Of a stretch of 64,000 nt of DNA, positions 54,131-64,000 are shown in pieces. A program made the position numbers and the translations under genes. A model generated the notes under the pieces. It ran no database searches and had not been told where the DNA came from. It worked only from the letters and a program-made list of their open reading frames with translations. The DNA comes from Paraescarpia echinospica. Taxonomy: Eukaryota > Annelida > Polychaeta > Sabellida > Siboglinidae. Each line of letters opens with the position of its first letter. The stretch's first letter is position 1. The stretch spans positions 72,965,145 to 73,029,144 of the forward strand of contig CM034531.1 of the NCBI GenBank assembly GCA_020002185.1, written 5' to 3'.

Positions 54131-54262
54131 TGTAGCAAGAGCAAGGGCAAAAGGAATTGCTCCTGCGCTACAGCTGGCGTTAGTTGCGTAGTTGCATGTA
54201 AATGTTCCGGGAATCCAAACAAGTGTGATTGTAGAGTGGAGGAGAGCGACGAAGATGAGTAA
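54131..54262 (+). pseudogene. inverted duplicate of the Cys-rich tail of copy B
   Basis: The right arm encodes the same 43-residue tail on the plus strand, from CSKSKGKRNCSCAT to CDCRVEESDEDE and a TAA at 54260-54262. It has one visible amino-acid change (NPNKC for NPKKC) and one more in TAGVS. The reading frame is preserved in both arms. Confidence 0.85.
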
Positions 54263-55089
54263 ATTTGCTTTGCCTCGTGGTATCAACGGCACACCCTGAA
54301 AGTACTCGAACGTTGATATGTACGTTGACTAACTTTGCAACTAAGCATTTCAATGTTGTTGTTTTTTCGCATTTGACTGATTGTGTTTCCATGCAGTGTA
54401 AATGTAGACACACAACCAACAGTTTTAAGCTATCTGATAACTGATGCATTACAAATAAAGTGTTAACTATTAATATTATGATATATATTATAATGTAAAC
54501 ACCATAAATGTGTGATGTACTTCACAAAGAAACTGATATTCTTACAATTTTGATATGATTCGCTTTGGTTAATCATACCATTTCTACAATTTGTTTACAC
54601 ATGGTTGCCCCCAGTGTTCCCCAACAATTGTGGTTGGGAAACATTATGATCCCATTTAATGAGTTATCCACATGTCAGCCTTTTAAAAAAAAAATTATAC
54701 ACTTACATACATCTCAAGGTTCCCAATTTGCGATATGTTGGTTATTATGTACCAAAATTACCATTTTGGACCTCTCAATTCATATTTGCTCAATTATGAC
54801 ATTGCCATACGATAGATCATGCATGGAATCCCTTTACATACATGTCAGTTGTCTTTACAGTTTGATTGATTAACTTTTGGTGCAGTTATGAAACATAGTT
54901 TGAAAAATAAGCGATACCGAAAATGTCACAAATGTTTATGGGTATGTTAGTTCAAACTAAAATGTTGGTGTGTTCGCAGTCGAGATGGCCGAGCAGGCCT
55001 CTTGATTCTTCATCATGACACATCATATTAAAACAAAAATTAGGCCTGCAAAGTGTAGGAAGTGGTGTCCGGTCCATCTTAAAATCCTG

Positions 55090-56060
55090 GGTTTGTATCC
55101 CAAACATGTCTGATGATTTTTTGGTTGTAATCACAGAATTGTTTCGACCCTTTTAAGCAATGTTTATTACGACATTTATTACGACAGTATTTGTCAGCAG
55201 TACCAGTTAGATCAAGGTACAAGAAATAAAATAATACAAATCTTCCCGCATCTGTATTGTAATGTATGCCTATTAGTTCAGCTATATGACAAAAACACAA
55301 CAATGATTATTACGACATCGCCGTTTATTACGACATCCGGATCTTATGGAAGACGCGTTTATGTGATAATTCGAGATGTTATGGCGTAGTTATGTGTCTC
55401 TTTCTCTGTGGTACATATTTACTATAGTAGTTGTGTATAAAAATAATCATTGGTTTAGTGTCAGTGATTTTTCGAAATAAAATATTAGTGTATTTTCACA
55501 CACAAAATATTATTGTACATACATCAGCAAGGACAGGCTAAGTTGAATGAGAATCTTACACACTGCCGTGGGTGATCGGAAGAGCAGGGCAGTTCCCAGC
55601 GTCTACCGATTTTAAGTGCTACCATATAAGGCACTTTAGCGAAATAGCCTAAAAACCACAACGCAATGGTTGTCATTTGCACATAGTTGGAACATGGGTT
55701 GGCGCAACGCCAGAGCATGTCCACACGTCGATGGGTCGTACACACTGCCCCTCTGGATTCACATGCTGCTCCGAGAACCCCCATCTAATTAGCCTGATGC
55801 CTCACGGTGATCAGTATCAGTCGATGTCCTCGGGATGTTACAATGGGAGCCTTGTTATGGGAAAGACTATATACAGGCAGATCAATCTTACTTACGCAGC
55901 TTGTCTTTTCGCCGAGGCTAGCCAAATGTGGAAGCTGAACGCAGAGGTGACAAGCACAGCTACCCTAGATTTAACAAGATTTAACAAGATTGCCATCCAG
56001 AAAATTACTCTGGATGGCAGGTGGACAAGGAAGCCTTTTGGCTTATCGAGAGTCCAATAC
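55090..56060. other. no gene recognised
   Basis: TTATTACGACAT words are repeated several times at 55165-55340. A plus ORF of 137 codons (55677-56090) has no motif I recognise, and its end overlaps the LINE 3' region. Confidence 0.4.
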
Positions 56061-56067
56061 TTTTTAT

Positions 56068-58020
56068 CTACATGTATCCCGCCTTTTTAAGGTGTGTGTC
56101 GATTTTATTTTTAAACATATTCACGCTACTAGCACCAACACAATCAGGAGATAATCTGTTCCATTCATTTACAGTCCTTTGTGAGAATGAGAACTTTCTT
56201 ATATCTAATCTACACTGCTCCTTTACTAATGTAGCTTCATGTCCTCTGGTCCTTCTATTTTTCTTAACTGAGAAAAAAATGTTTCTATCAATATTTTCAT
56301 AACCATTCAATATTTTAAACACTTCTATGTGATCTCCTCTCAATCTCCTGGTCTCTAGTGTTGTTAAACCACATTCTTTTAGGCGTATTTCGTAACTAAG
56401 ATCCCTCAGATTTGGTATCATTTTAGTCGCTCTCCTCTGTACTCTTTCTAGCATATCTATGTCCTTCTTGCGATATGGCCTCCATGCTTGTATACAATTT
56501 TCTAAATGAGGCCTCACTATTGTTTTGTACAGCGGTACTATTAATTCTTTTTTCTTATACGCTATATTTCGCCTAATTAATCCAAGGATTTGATTTCCCT
56601 TTGACGCTGCAATTCCGCACTGCTCTGAAACCTTCATATCAGCACTAATGGTTAACCCCAAGTCCTTTTCTTTTACAGTAGTACTTAGAACAGTACCCCC
56701 CATTTTATATTTTCCCTCTTCATTCCCATGACCTGTGTGGAGGCATTTACATTTCCCAAAATTGAACAGCATTTGCCACTTTTCAGACCATTTGACCAAC
56801 CTATCAAGATCATCTTGTAAATGCTGTCTGTCTCCATCACTTTTAATCCTTCTAAACACTTTTGTATCATCCATAGAGAATTTTAACCTGCTTGCTTTAT
56901 TTATATCATCACGTCAAATCGTTGATATATTAAGAATAATATAGGTCCTAAAGTACTGATCCTGTAGTACCCTCAATACCGATTTCAGTTTGAAACCTCC
57001 CATCAGCTTCTACACGTTGTCTTATCCATTCAGCCCATTTTCTATCAGTTTATTATACCATTTCCTATACCATGGAATGCTGGCTTAAGGGGTAATCAAA
57101 TTGTATTGGTACTTTGTCGAAGCTAAATAGATGATGATATCTGAGTGATCCCTCATCTACTTCCATGATGTCTTCAAGAAACTATAACCTTATTTGTTAA
57201 ACACTTGGCCTCAGCTTTTAAAACCCATGTTGAGATAGGTTTATCAAGTTATGTTTAACAAGAAATCCTATGTGATCTTTTGAATTGAATCATTTTCTAA
57301 TAGTTGCAAAATCACGATGTGCGACTCACTTTGGTCTATGAATTCTCCTGACTTGTTTCTCGAACGTTTTTTAAATAACGGTATAATGTTTGCCTCTTTC
57401 CATTCTAAAGGAACCACTCCCTCTTCTAATGACAAATTGAAAACTGTTGCAAGCGGTACGCTAATTTGTTCTAAAATTTCCAATAGTAGTTTAGGCGGAA
57501 TCCCATCCACTCCAGATGATTTATTATCCTTCATAGCCCTTATTTTCTTAGCTACCATTTCCGGGGTTACAATTAATTGTCCTAAATAGTCTGAATCTGC
57601 CCCCTTGAACTTAGCCTCTGGTACTGGCAGTGAAGTAATATCTTCCCTGGTAAACACTGAACTAAAGTACTCATTCAGGTCTTCTGCCATTAGAATCCCT
57701 CTGATATTATATTTCCAGCACTATCTTCTAGAGGATAATGACAATATCTGAACTTTCTGTTTGCTTCGAATATACGCATAAAAACTCTTACTGTCATGTT
57801 TTATATTACTAGCTAATTTTTTTTCATAGCTTCTCTTTGAATTTCTAATTTCAGCTGTAGCTTGATTAAGTGCTTCTTTATAAATGTTGTAGTCTTCATC
57901 ATTTCCAGTACATCTATATGACTTCCACATCATTTGTTTATACTTAATTTTTCTAATGGCTTCTTTCGATAAGTGTTTCTTTTTAGACCGTTTCCCTTGT
58001 TTTTTGAAAGGTACAAATTT
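56068..58020 (-). pseudogene. CR1/L2-like LINE, RT
   Basis: Pre-RT linker at 57990-57721 (KRSYEKKLASNIKHDSKSFY, AYIRSKQK). RT N-terminal part at 57690-57268 (MKDNKSSGVDGIPPKLL, VPLEWKEANIIPLFKK). About 300 scrambled bases follow, then the palm end (TLGPILFLIY) with the catalytic box altered to MDD (FSMDDTKVF). The C-terminal half is a clean 268-codon ORF at 56874-56068 (QHLQDDLDRLVKWSEKWQML, IRRNIAYKKKELIVPLYKTI, QRRATKMIPNLRDLSYEIRL, INEWNRLS-like end, KKAGYM). The intact half suggests a relatively recent insertion that lost its middle. Confidence 0.9.
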
Positions 58021-58227
58021 ATTGACTATGCACTTAAAAGCTACCCTAAAGCTACTATGCTAGACGCTTCACTAAAACCTGTGCTGGCTGATATGTAAAC
58101 AGCACCAACCAGCCCGTCTAATATAGTAAGCAAAATATCCATCATGCTGTCGATCAGTAGCGTCAGTAGGAAAACGGAGCGTTCAACGTTGGGGTGACTG
58201 TCTCGTCTGTACATCGGCTACTATTAG

Positions 58228-58775
58228 TCGAGTTGCCATTTTTGGAACCTGGAAATGGTTGGTAGTGTATTTTTTTTTTTCCTGAATCATGTAGGTTATG
58301 GGTCCCTCAGATCAAATCAGCGGGATGGCAACGCGCCATCCTTGGGCAGTTTGTGGGAGCCAGGCAAACCCAACATGGCTGCCGTGAACCTAGGTCAAAT
58401 TAGAAAATGTGTTACATCTTTACACTGGAGCATGCTAGGAACATGATTTTGGTGTCCATACACATATTTTGGCATATGAGGAATGCAGTGGAACTATTTC
58501 CAATGACGTCCGACTATGTTCACATGAAAAAAATTCAAAATAGCCAAAAATCGAGCATAATTTTTGACTGGTTTATGCTAGAGACACGATTTATGTGTCC
58601 ATCCCTATGTTTTGTCATATCGGGAATTCAATGGAACCATTTCCAATGATGCCCGACTATGAACATCTGACCAAAATTCAAAATGGTCGTCATTTTTATG
58701 GAAAATTAAAAAAATCGACCATGACTTTTGATTGGATGATGCTGGAAACATGTTTTGGTGCATAATGAGTTAATT
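58228..58775 (+). repeat. left arm of the 58-62 kb element
   Basis: The arm itself contains two to three diverged units of about 150 bases. Each has a sequence like GACTGGTTTATGCTAGA, (A)TTTTGGTGTCCAT and CAAAATGGTCGTCATTTT. It matches the complement of 61600-62108. Confidence 0.85.
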
Positions 58776-59204
58776 GGAATTTTTTCCAAATTATTTTATA
58801 TTAATGTGACTGGCAATAAAGCTGTTGTTAAAATTGGGACGTTTGTAAGATAACATGTATTTACAGTTCTTCATTTGCCATGATCAGTCATCATGACTGA
58901 GCTACGAGTATGCCAATAGCTATACATGTATCTACATGTATATGGCTACTTCTAACAAGAAACATTCAACAACTTGGCAAAATAGCATGCAGTAATCACG
59001 TCTGTATCATACATGTACAACATTTCAAAGTAAACAATTCAAAGTCCAAAGTAAGAAGTACTCAATTATAAATTTGCTTTTGAAACACAATAAAACACAA
59101 TTTGAAATCATTTTTTATAATGACAGGTTTCATTTGGACATTGACAATGTGTATATCATTAATCAATTCAAAACCAACGGTATATGAAAGGGACACCATT
59201 CACA

Positions 59205-60985
59205 TTACATTCTCAGAGAAAAGTTTAGTCCCGCGATTCTCTCATCCTCCTCTTCTATTTCCTCTGTACTGTCACCTTTTTCTTCATTATTATATCTAGC
59301 TTCATTCTTATGCTCATCATGTTTCGTGAACGGGTTGTGGCGCATGGCTTCACCAACACAGAAGCAATACGGTGTGCAGGACAATCCTGCATAATGACAG
59401 CTACATGCATGACTGCTGCAAGCTTTCCCTACAGCTTTACACTGACAATTGATGACGTCCATGAGGGCAGGGGGCCTGCTTGTCCTCTTGCGATGCATGG
59501 AGTTGGCACACCCCCTGCACCAGTGACAAACTCCCATCCATAATCAGCAATATCATCCACGGGCGGAGTCTTGCTGATTTGCTGCTTTCCAGAGCATGAT
59601 TTGGTAGTGAGCTCGCAGGGTGTGGTATGCCAGATTAGCGTCTGTCGGAGGAAGTCTTGATACATACAGCTTTCCCTCTGGTCCTTTTGGAGTAGAGCGC
59701 ATACCTGGCAGAAGCCATGCTTGTGCCTTCAGCAGCACCATAGAGCGAGCAGATGAATTTCCGTCCAGCCTCCATCAACTGTTCGAGAGTAGCATCCTCT
59801 TCACCGAAGACAGTGTAGAGGCCAGAGTGATCAGCAGACTTCAATACCTTTAGCGCCATCGCTTTGCCATGACCAAATGGATAGGACACAGTATCGCAGC
59901 CTGACAGTGCATGCATACCATGCAGTTGGAGGGATTTTGGACCAAGGAGGAAAGAACTTTCATTGATGTTGAGGATAGCCCCACTCCATCGATCTAGCTG
60001 CACACGGGCTGTCAGCTGCGTACTCCACACCCAGAATATAAGCAGAACAAAGACGTCTGTGTCATAGTTGATCAATAGTTTTCTTACTATTCTTCACAGC
60101 CTCCAGAGGATAACTAATGATAGTAATAACTGCTTCATCATGGCTGTACATCTCTTCCAACCATCGTCACATTGTTGCCCAAACTGAATGTGGAGAGAAC
60201 CCTGATGAGAGCCTTCTTACTTGCCTTTCTCTTCATGGTGGCATCGCGGCAGCTGGACATTGTGATATTGTAGACAACAGCCCCGTCACCTGCACGCCGG
60301 ATTCGTTCATGGTCCTTTGCTGACGGGTCATCATAGCGATAGAAGATGATCAGCACTTCTGTTGATTGGTACTGGCTGAGTCTATCCTTCATACTGTTGG
60401 CGGTATCTGAAACAGACCCAGCACCCAAACAGTATGATATAAAAGTTGCTGGCCACCGACGATCACAATGTCTAGAGTTGCTGGTTGAAGATCATCCACT
60501 TTCAGTTTAGAGACGAGAGAGGGTTTTGTCCTAGTCCTCGGACATCGTATTCATCAATGCTTGATGCAGGGACAGCGCACAGTTCATAGTCAAACAAAAT
60601 TTGAAGTTCGACTTGCCGATGCTGCCCTACCGTGATGAGACGACTGAATATAGATGCCATGTCATAGAGCGTCTTATCACGTATGGCCACGCCACAATTG
60701 ATTGATTCCATGGTTTTGACTTCTTTTCAGGGAAGCGTGGAAGCCTTCAGGCAATGCCGACCTGAAGTCTAGAAGCATGCCCTCCCCTAACTTGAGGGCT
60801 TCCTGGACGTTGACAGAAGCATTCGCCACTTTACCATTAATACTGTTATAGAGGCTTGAACTTGTCATTTTGAGAGGATGGGAATGCTTCTTCAACTCCT
60901 CGTAAACACGATTCCTGTCATCTGTATCGAGTATGCGCCTCTTCCCCACCTCCTCCTCCTCCTCCTTACGTTTCTCCTCCTTCAT
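59205..60985 (-). pseudogene. GCDTVS-family ORF with Cys-rich C-terminus, copy C (longest)
   Basis: The longest family copy, in five frame blocks. 60985-60720: SLYNSINGKVANASVNVQEA and LKLGEGMLLDFRSALPEGFH. 60711-60502: LFDYELCAVPASSIDEYDVR. 60428-60138: VLIIFYRYDDPSAKDHERIR. 60120-59740: acidic strand YDTDVFVLLIFW and ALSGCDTVSYPFGHGKAMAL. 59741-59205: LPPTDANLAYHTLRAHYQIM, then Cys cluster CQCKAVGKACSSHACSCHYA and CTPYCFCVGE, acidic tail and stop. The DTD-strand plus GCD...G.GKA..LK pair resembles the acidic strand and GCDY..GIG..TA helix-hairpin segment of FEN/PIN-type nucleases. I infer a nuclease-like fold; this is not established. Not recognised as a named gene. Confidence 0.72.
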
Positions 60986-61599
60986 ATCCTCATTAGCATG
61001 GACCCCGTGGTAAGTGTAACATGGGCACAGATGGGGTAGGACTCCACCAAAATGAACACGCGGATCGTCGGGGCCTAATCAAGTCCACACATTTGTATAT
61101 TTTACTAAGAAATAATGGCTAGATTTTATATAAACATAGTGAACAATGTTTTAAACTTTCTGACTACGTACGTAATAAGACCATTTGGCCGACGATGTGC
61201 GTACCATTTTCAAAAAATCGGACAGAAAAAATGATGAACGAGTCTGCAGGAGTTTCCCGCGTCCAAATTGTTGTAGATGGTTTCTCGTAGCCGTAAATGA
61301 GTTCGCGTTACATCCTGATATTCATGATGTTGTATAATAGTGTAGAATTTTATTTTATGGGAACAAATTCATTAGAGGTACGTAACTGATAAATGGACAC
61401 GACAAACGTTAATTTTCGTTAGGTCTGCATAAAAAAACTTGAAATTTATACTTCTTGAAAAATAACTTCCCAACTTAATTAGTTCCAATGCCAAGTCAAA
61501 GAAAACATTTTCTTTTATTGTATAATATATATTTCACTTTCAATTAAGGCATTACAAGTGTGTACCAATACTGTGTCCTTGCCCTTTTGCTAAAACAGG

Positions 61600-62108
61600 T
61601 ATAGACACCAAAATCGTGTCTGGCATATTTTTGGGGAAAATGGCGACCATTTTAAATTTTGGTCAGTTTTTCATAGTCGGGCATCATTGGAAATGGTTCC
61701 ATTGAATTCCTGACATGGCGAAATATAGGGATGGACACCAAAATCCTATCTCTAGCATAAACCAATCAAAAGTTATGCTCGATTTTTGCTATTTTCGGTG
61801 AAAATGGCGGACATTTTGAATTTTTGTCATGTGAACATAGTCGGACATTAATTAAATTCTTCATATGCCAAAACATGTGTATAAACACCAAAATCATGTT
61901 CTTAACATGCTTCGGTGCAAAGATGTAACACATTTTCTAATTTGACCTAGGTTCACTGCAGCCATCTTGGATTTGCCTGGCTCCCACAAGTTGCCCAAGA
62001 ATGGCGTGTTGCCATCCCGCTGATTTGAGTTGAGGGACCCATAGATTCAGAAAAAAATCTTACACTACCAATCATTTCAGGGTTCCATACTGAACATAGT
62101 AGGGCGGC
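61600..62108 (-). repeat. right arm of the 58-62 kb element
   Basis: Internal units begin GACACCAAAATC and contain GAAAATGGCG(G)ACATTTTGAATTT and CATAGTCGGACAT. It matches the complement of 58228-58775, better preserved in the outer 350 bases. Confidence 0.85.
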
Positions 62109-63160
62109 AACTCGAATATATATAGGTTTGATTTCGACATGGCAGATAGGGCCTCGGTGTGATGCGTGGTATATTCGCCGACACACTCCCGTCGGGCCAC
62201 AGCAATTGTACAACTGCATGGTGCGGCAAAAAATGCACCATATACTATGTGCGCCTTAGAGTTTCATCACTTATCATTCCTCAATTATACAATATAGCTT
62301 AGGCAACAATCTACACCAACATACCCCATTGCCATTAATTTTAAGAAATAACAGTTTTTAAATATTACAATCGTGTGCATATTTACAATAAATTACTTAA
62401 GTTGGTTAAATTATACCAATACGTTATTTAATAATATTATTGTACATATCCTAGCATGGTCGATGCTATTTGCTTTAGCCAAAAAGCTTAATGGGATAAT
62501 AATATTATGACAACTAATTACTGATAAAGGTTATTTCCTCTGCAGATTCTCAGACATAAAGTTATTTCTTTTGATACTTTAATGAAACAAAACACGTTTT
62601 TGCAGTAGATGTGACCTTGAGGAAAGTGGCCAGATAACATTAAAAATAATCTTGATCTGCAAGTGGAAATGGCTGTTATGGAGCAGCTAGGAAATTATTA
62701 ATTAATGTTGTCTTCACACAAGCTGCTGTTGAAGACCATTTCAATACCCGTGTCATTGCAATGGAAATTGAACATCTTTCTCAAAGCTAATTTTGTTTAG
62801 GGGGAACAAATTGGAAACACAAACTGTTGTGTAATGTGAACAGACGTTCTCATCTCTGAGACAGTGGGTGTACCAAATATAGGCCTATTGAGATGTCACA
62901 CACAGGCATATTAGTGAGGCAACTGTCTGAACCCATTGTACATTTACAACACTGAGTAACTGAAGTCAGTTAGTAATATAGTGTGATAAAGTATGATGAG
63001 AACTGGATGCTGTGCTGTATACGCACTGGGACTGCAGTGGCTTATTGCCGAACATTAGCATGGTGGTCACTGGCCTATGCAGACGTCGCTGTATAATTTG
63101 TCAACTGTTAGCGGCTTAGCGATCTTGTTCAACTAGCGTGTTTTATTTATATATGTGGTG
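62109..63160. other. no gene recognised
   Basis: AT-rich, no ORF over 60 codons of note apart from arm sequence, and no clear repeats. Confidence 0.5.
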
Positions 63161-63169
63161 CGCGCCCCG

Positions 63170-63840
63170 TAGTAGTGCACCCAGCACTACTGGGGTCAGC
63201 TAGCCCTTTTCTTGGAGAGGGGCAAAAAGCAAAAAGCAGTAGCCTGCTGGTGACCCGTACAGGCACAAGTCAACCCCACCTCCCCGTGATGCCGACCGGG
63301 CAACTGTTTCCGCGAGGACACAGGCCGACGGGGGCTCTGGTGGACTAGAGGAGGAGATTGGTGCCACCTAGTCTATAAACCCACCGAAATGCTCAAATTA
63401 AGAACACAGAGATCACACCGGATCGGTCGAGGCCCGGGTCAACAATGGCCGCACTATCAACTGGCCCTGGGTGGGAGCGAAAAGACAGCACCAGGAGGGA
63501 CGCCGCTGAAAATTGCGGGGAATGATACTACCATTGGAACACGGAAAGTCCGAACCTACATGCCATAGGAAAGGTAGAAAGACTAACGCGTACATGTTCG
63601 CGATATAACTGGGACATAGTTGGCCTTGCTGAAACAAGGTGGACATGTGAAGAAGAAACGTCAACAGAAGAACGGCACAAGATAATATATAGTGGGGGAA
63701 ACTTTATATAAAGGAAGGATATCACATATTGTGTTACTGGTTGTACGCCAGTAAACAGCAGAATAACATCAATAAGATTCGCAACGAAACCGATTAGCGT
63801 CACTGTTATACGAGTGTACGCTCCAACTCGTACACCTTAA
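63170..63840 (+). pseudogene. 5' end of an RTE-like LINE: 5' UTR and endonuclease start
   Basis: A GC-rich leader at 63170-63500 is followed by AP-endonuclease sequence. TIGTRKVRTYMP comes first (usual form IGTWNVRTL; a stop follows). After a frameshift come KVERLTRTCSRYNWDIVGLA, ETRWTCEEE, EERHKIIYSGGNF, then VNSRITSIRFATKPISVTVI and RVYAPTRTP with stop near 63840. These are the N-terminal endonuclease motifs of RTE/BovB-type LINEs; the metal-binding Glu of ETRW is present. The element is cut or decayed after 63840. Confidence 0.75.
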
Positions 63841-64000
63841 AAATACTAAATTCACGAAGTGGATTATAGCCTCGAATACAGCTCCTAGCAACGACAACGG
63901 CAACGCTACGTTTCCGTGAAGCATAATATTTTAATAAAGTATACATATATAAAGAATATACTATAGGCTGTCAGTAGCTAACCAGAAACCAACAACTTAC

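Larger units (their letters stand above)
52870..55087. repeat. 2.2-kb long inverted repeat with GCDTVS ORF in the centre
   Basis: Left arm 52870-53661 and right arm 54124-55087 are reverse complements over about 790 bases at high identity. For example GATCATAATGTTTCCCAACC, GACATTTTCGGTATCGC and CACTTCCTACACTTTGCAGG occur in both. The right arm has about 130 extra bases (54690-54890). Each arm contains one copy of the Cys-rich 3' coding end of the same gene, in opposite orientation, and about 460 bases of spacer hold the preceding coding part. This is either a long-TIR/foldback transposon derivative or an inverted duplication. Confidence 0.88.
58228..62108 (-). mobile_element. 3.9-kb long-inverted-repeat element carrying GCDTVS ORF copy C
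   Basis: Left arm 58228-58775 and right arm 61600-62108 are reverse complements over 500-550 bases. Shared words include TCGAGTTGCC, GGTTGGTAGTGTA, ATGGGTCCCTCA, AATCAGCGGGATGGCAAC, GTGGGAGCCAGGCAAA and GACCTAGG or its complement. Between them lies a single degenerate minus-strand gene of about 1.8 kb. I found no clean target duplication at the edges. The arrangement (one gene bounded by long inverted repeats) is that of a DNA transposon whose enzyme would be the enclosed protein (inference). Confidence 0.75.

Noticed and set aside
55677..56090. 137-codon plus ORF as a gene
   Set aside because: No recognisable motif, and the end overlaps the 3' region of the minus-strand LINE.

Overview
This window looks like intergenic repeat-rich DNA from an animal nuclear genome, most likely a marine invertebrate. 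I cannot fix the phylum. I see Ty3/gypsy (Mag-like) retrotransposons, several non-LTR clades (CR1/L2-like, R2-like, RTE-like), hAT and pogo transposons, a tyrosine-recombinase element and the Cys-rich 'GCDTVS' ORF family. In my recollection that family is multi-copy in cnidarian, brachiopod and mollusc genomes. I found no intact host gene, tRNA, rRNA or CRISPR array. Almost every coding stretch is broken by stops or frameshifts and is annotated as pseudogenic.

Layout. 1-8.6 kb: minus-strand pieces of three or four gypsy elements, plus a pogo helix-turn-helix fragment. 8.7-12.5 kb: a minus CR1-like LINE end, a plus ORF1 coiled-coil fragment and a minus R2-like reverse transcriptase (RT). 12.5-13.8 kb: the 3' end of a plus-strand Cys-rich ORF. 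15.6-19.0 kb: an almost full-length gypsy pol (G5). 19.0-22.4 kb: a LINE endonuclease fragment, then a nearly complete LINE. 22.4-38.5 kb: one gypsy element (G6) split by insertions. 38.5-45 kb: a palindrome, a hAT remnant and a 2.17-kb pogo-type element without its catalytic core. 45.4-49.0 kb: a tyrosine-recombinase gene with recognisable small exons, interrupted by a LINE. 50.9-52.8 kb: pogo transposase remnant plus an OTU-like protease. 52.9-55.1 kb: a large inverted repeat containing a GCDTVS/Cys-rich ORF. 56-58 kb: a CR1/L2-like LINE. 58.2-62.1 kb: a long-inverted-repeat element carrying another GCDTVS/Cys-rich ORF. 63.2-63.8 kb: the 5' end of an RTE-like LINE.

Nested history. G6 (Gag/PR/RT 38.5-36.9 kb, rest of RT 26.2-25.8 kb, RNase H/INT 23.7-22.4 kb) received a second LTR element, G7 (26245-36869). 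G7 has paired LTRs, a primer-binding site, a polypurine tract and an ACTT target duplication. G7 in turn received a 7,255-bp element (28244-35498) with about 60-bp imperfect terminal inverted repeats and a 3-bp CAC duplication; removing the insert restores the G7 reading frame. That insert has no recognisable transposase. It carries minisatellites, a C2H2-type protein fragment, a small hydrophobic ORF and a NADAR-domain gene with a TATA promoter. A 19-bp upstream motif is shared with the hydrophobic ORF. A plus-strand LINE (23.7-25.8 kb) and probably a minus-strand LINE (19.5-22.4 kb) also landed in G6.

The two most interesting systems are (1) the GCDTVS/Cys-rich ORF family. Two of its three copies here are bounded by long inverted repeats, and its middle region resembles FEN/PIN-type nucleases. 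This suggests a poorly described DNA transposon lineage. (2) The 7.25-kb NADAR-carrying inverted-repeat element.
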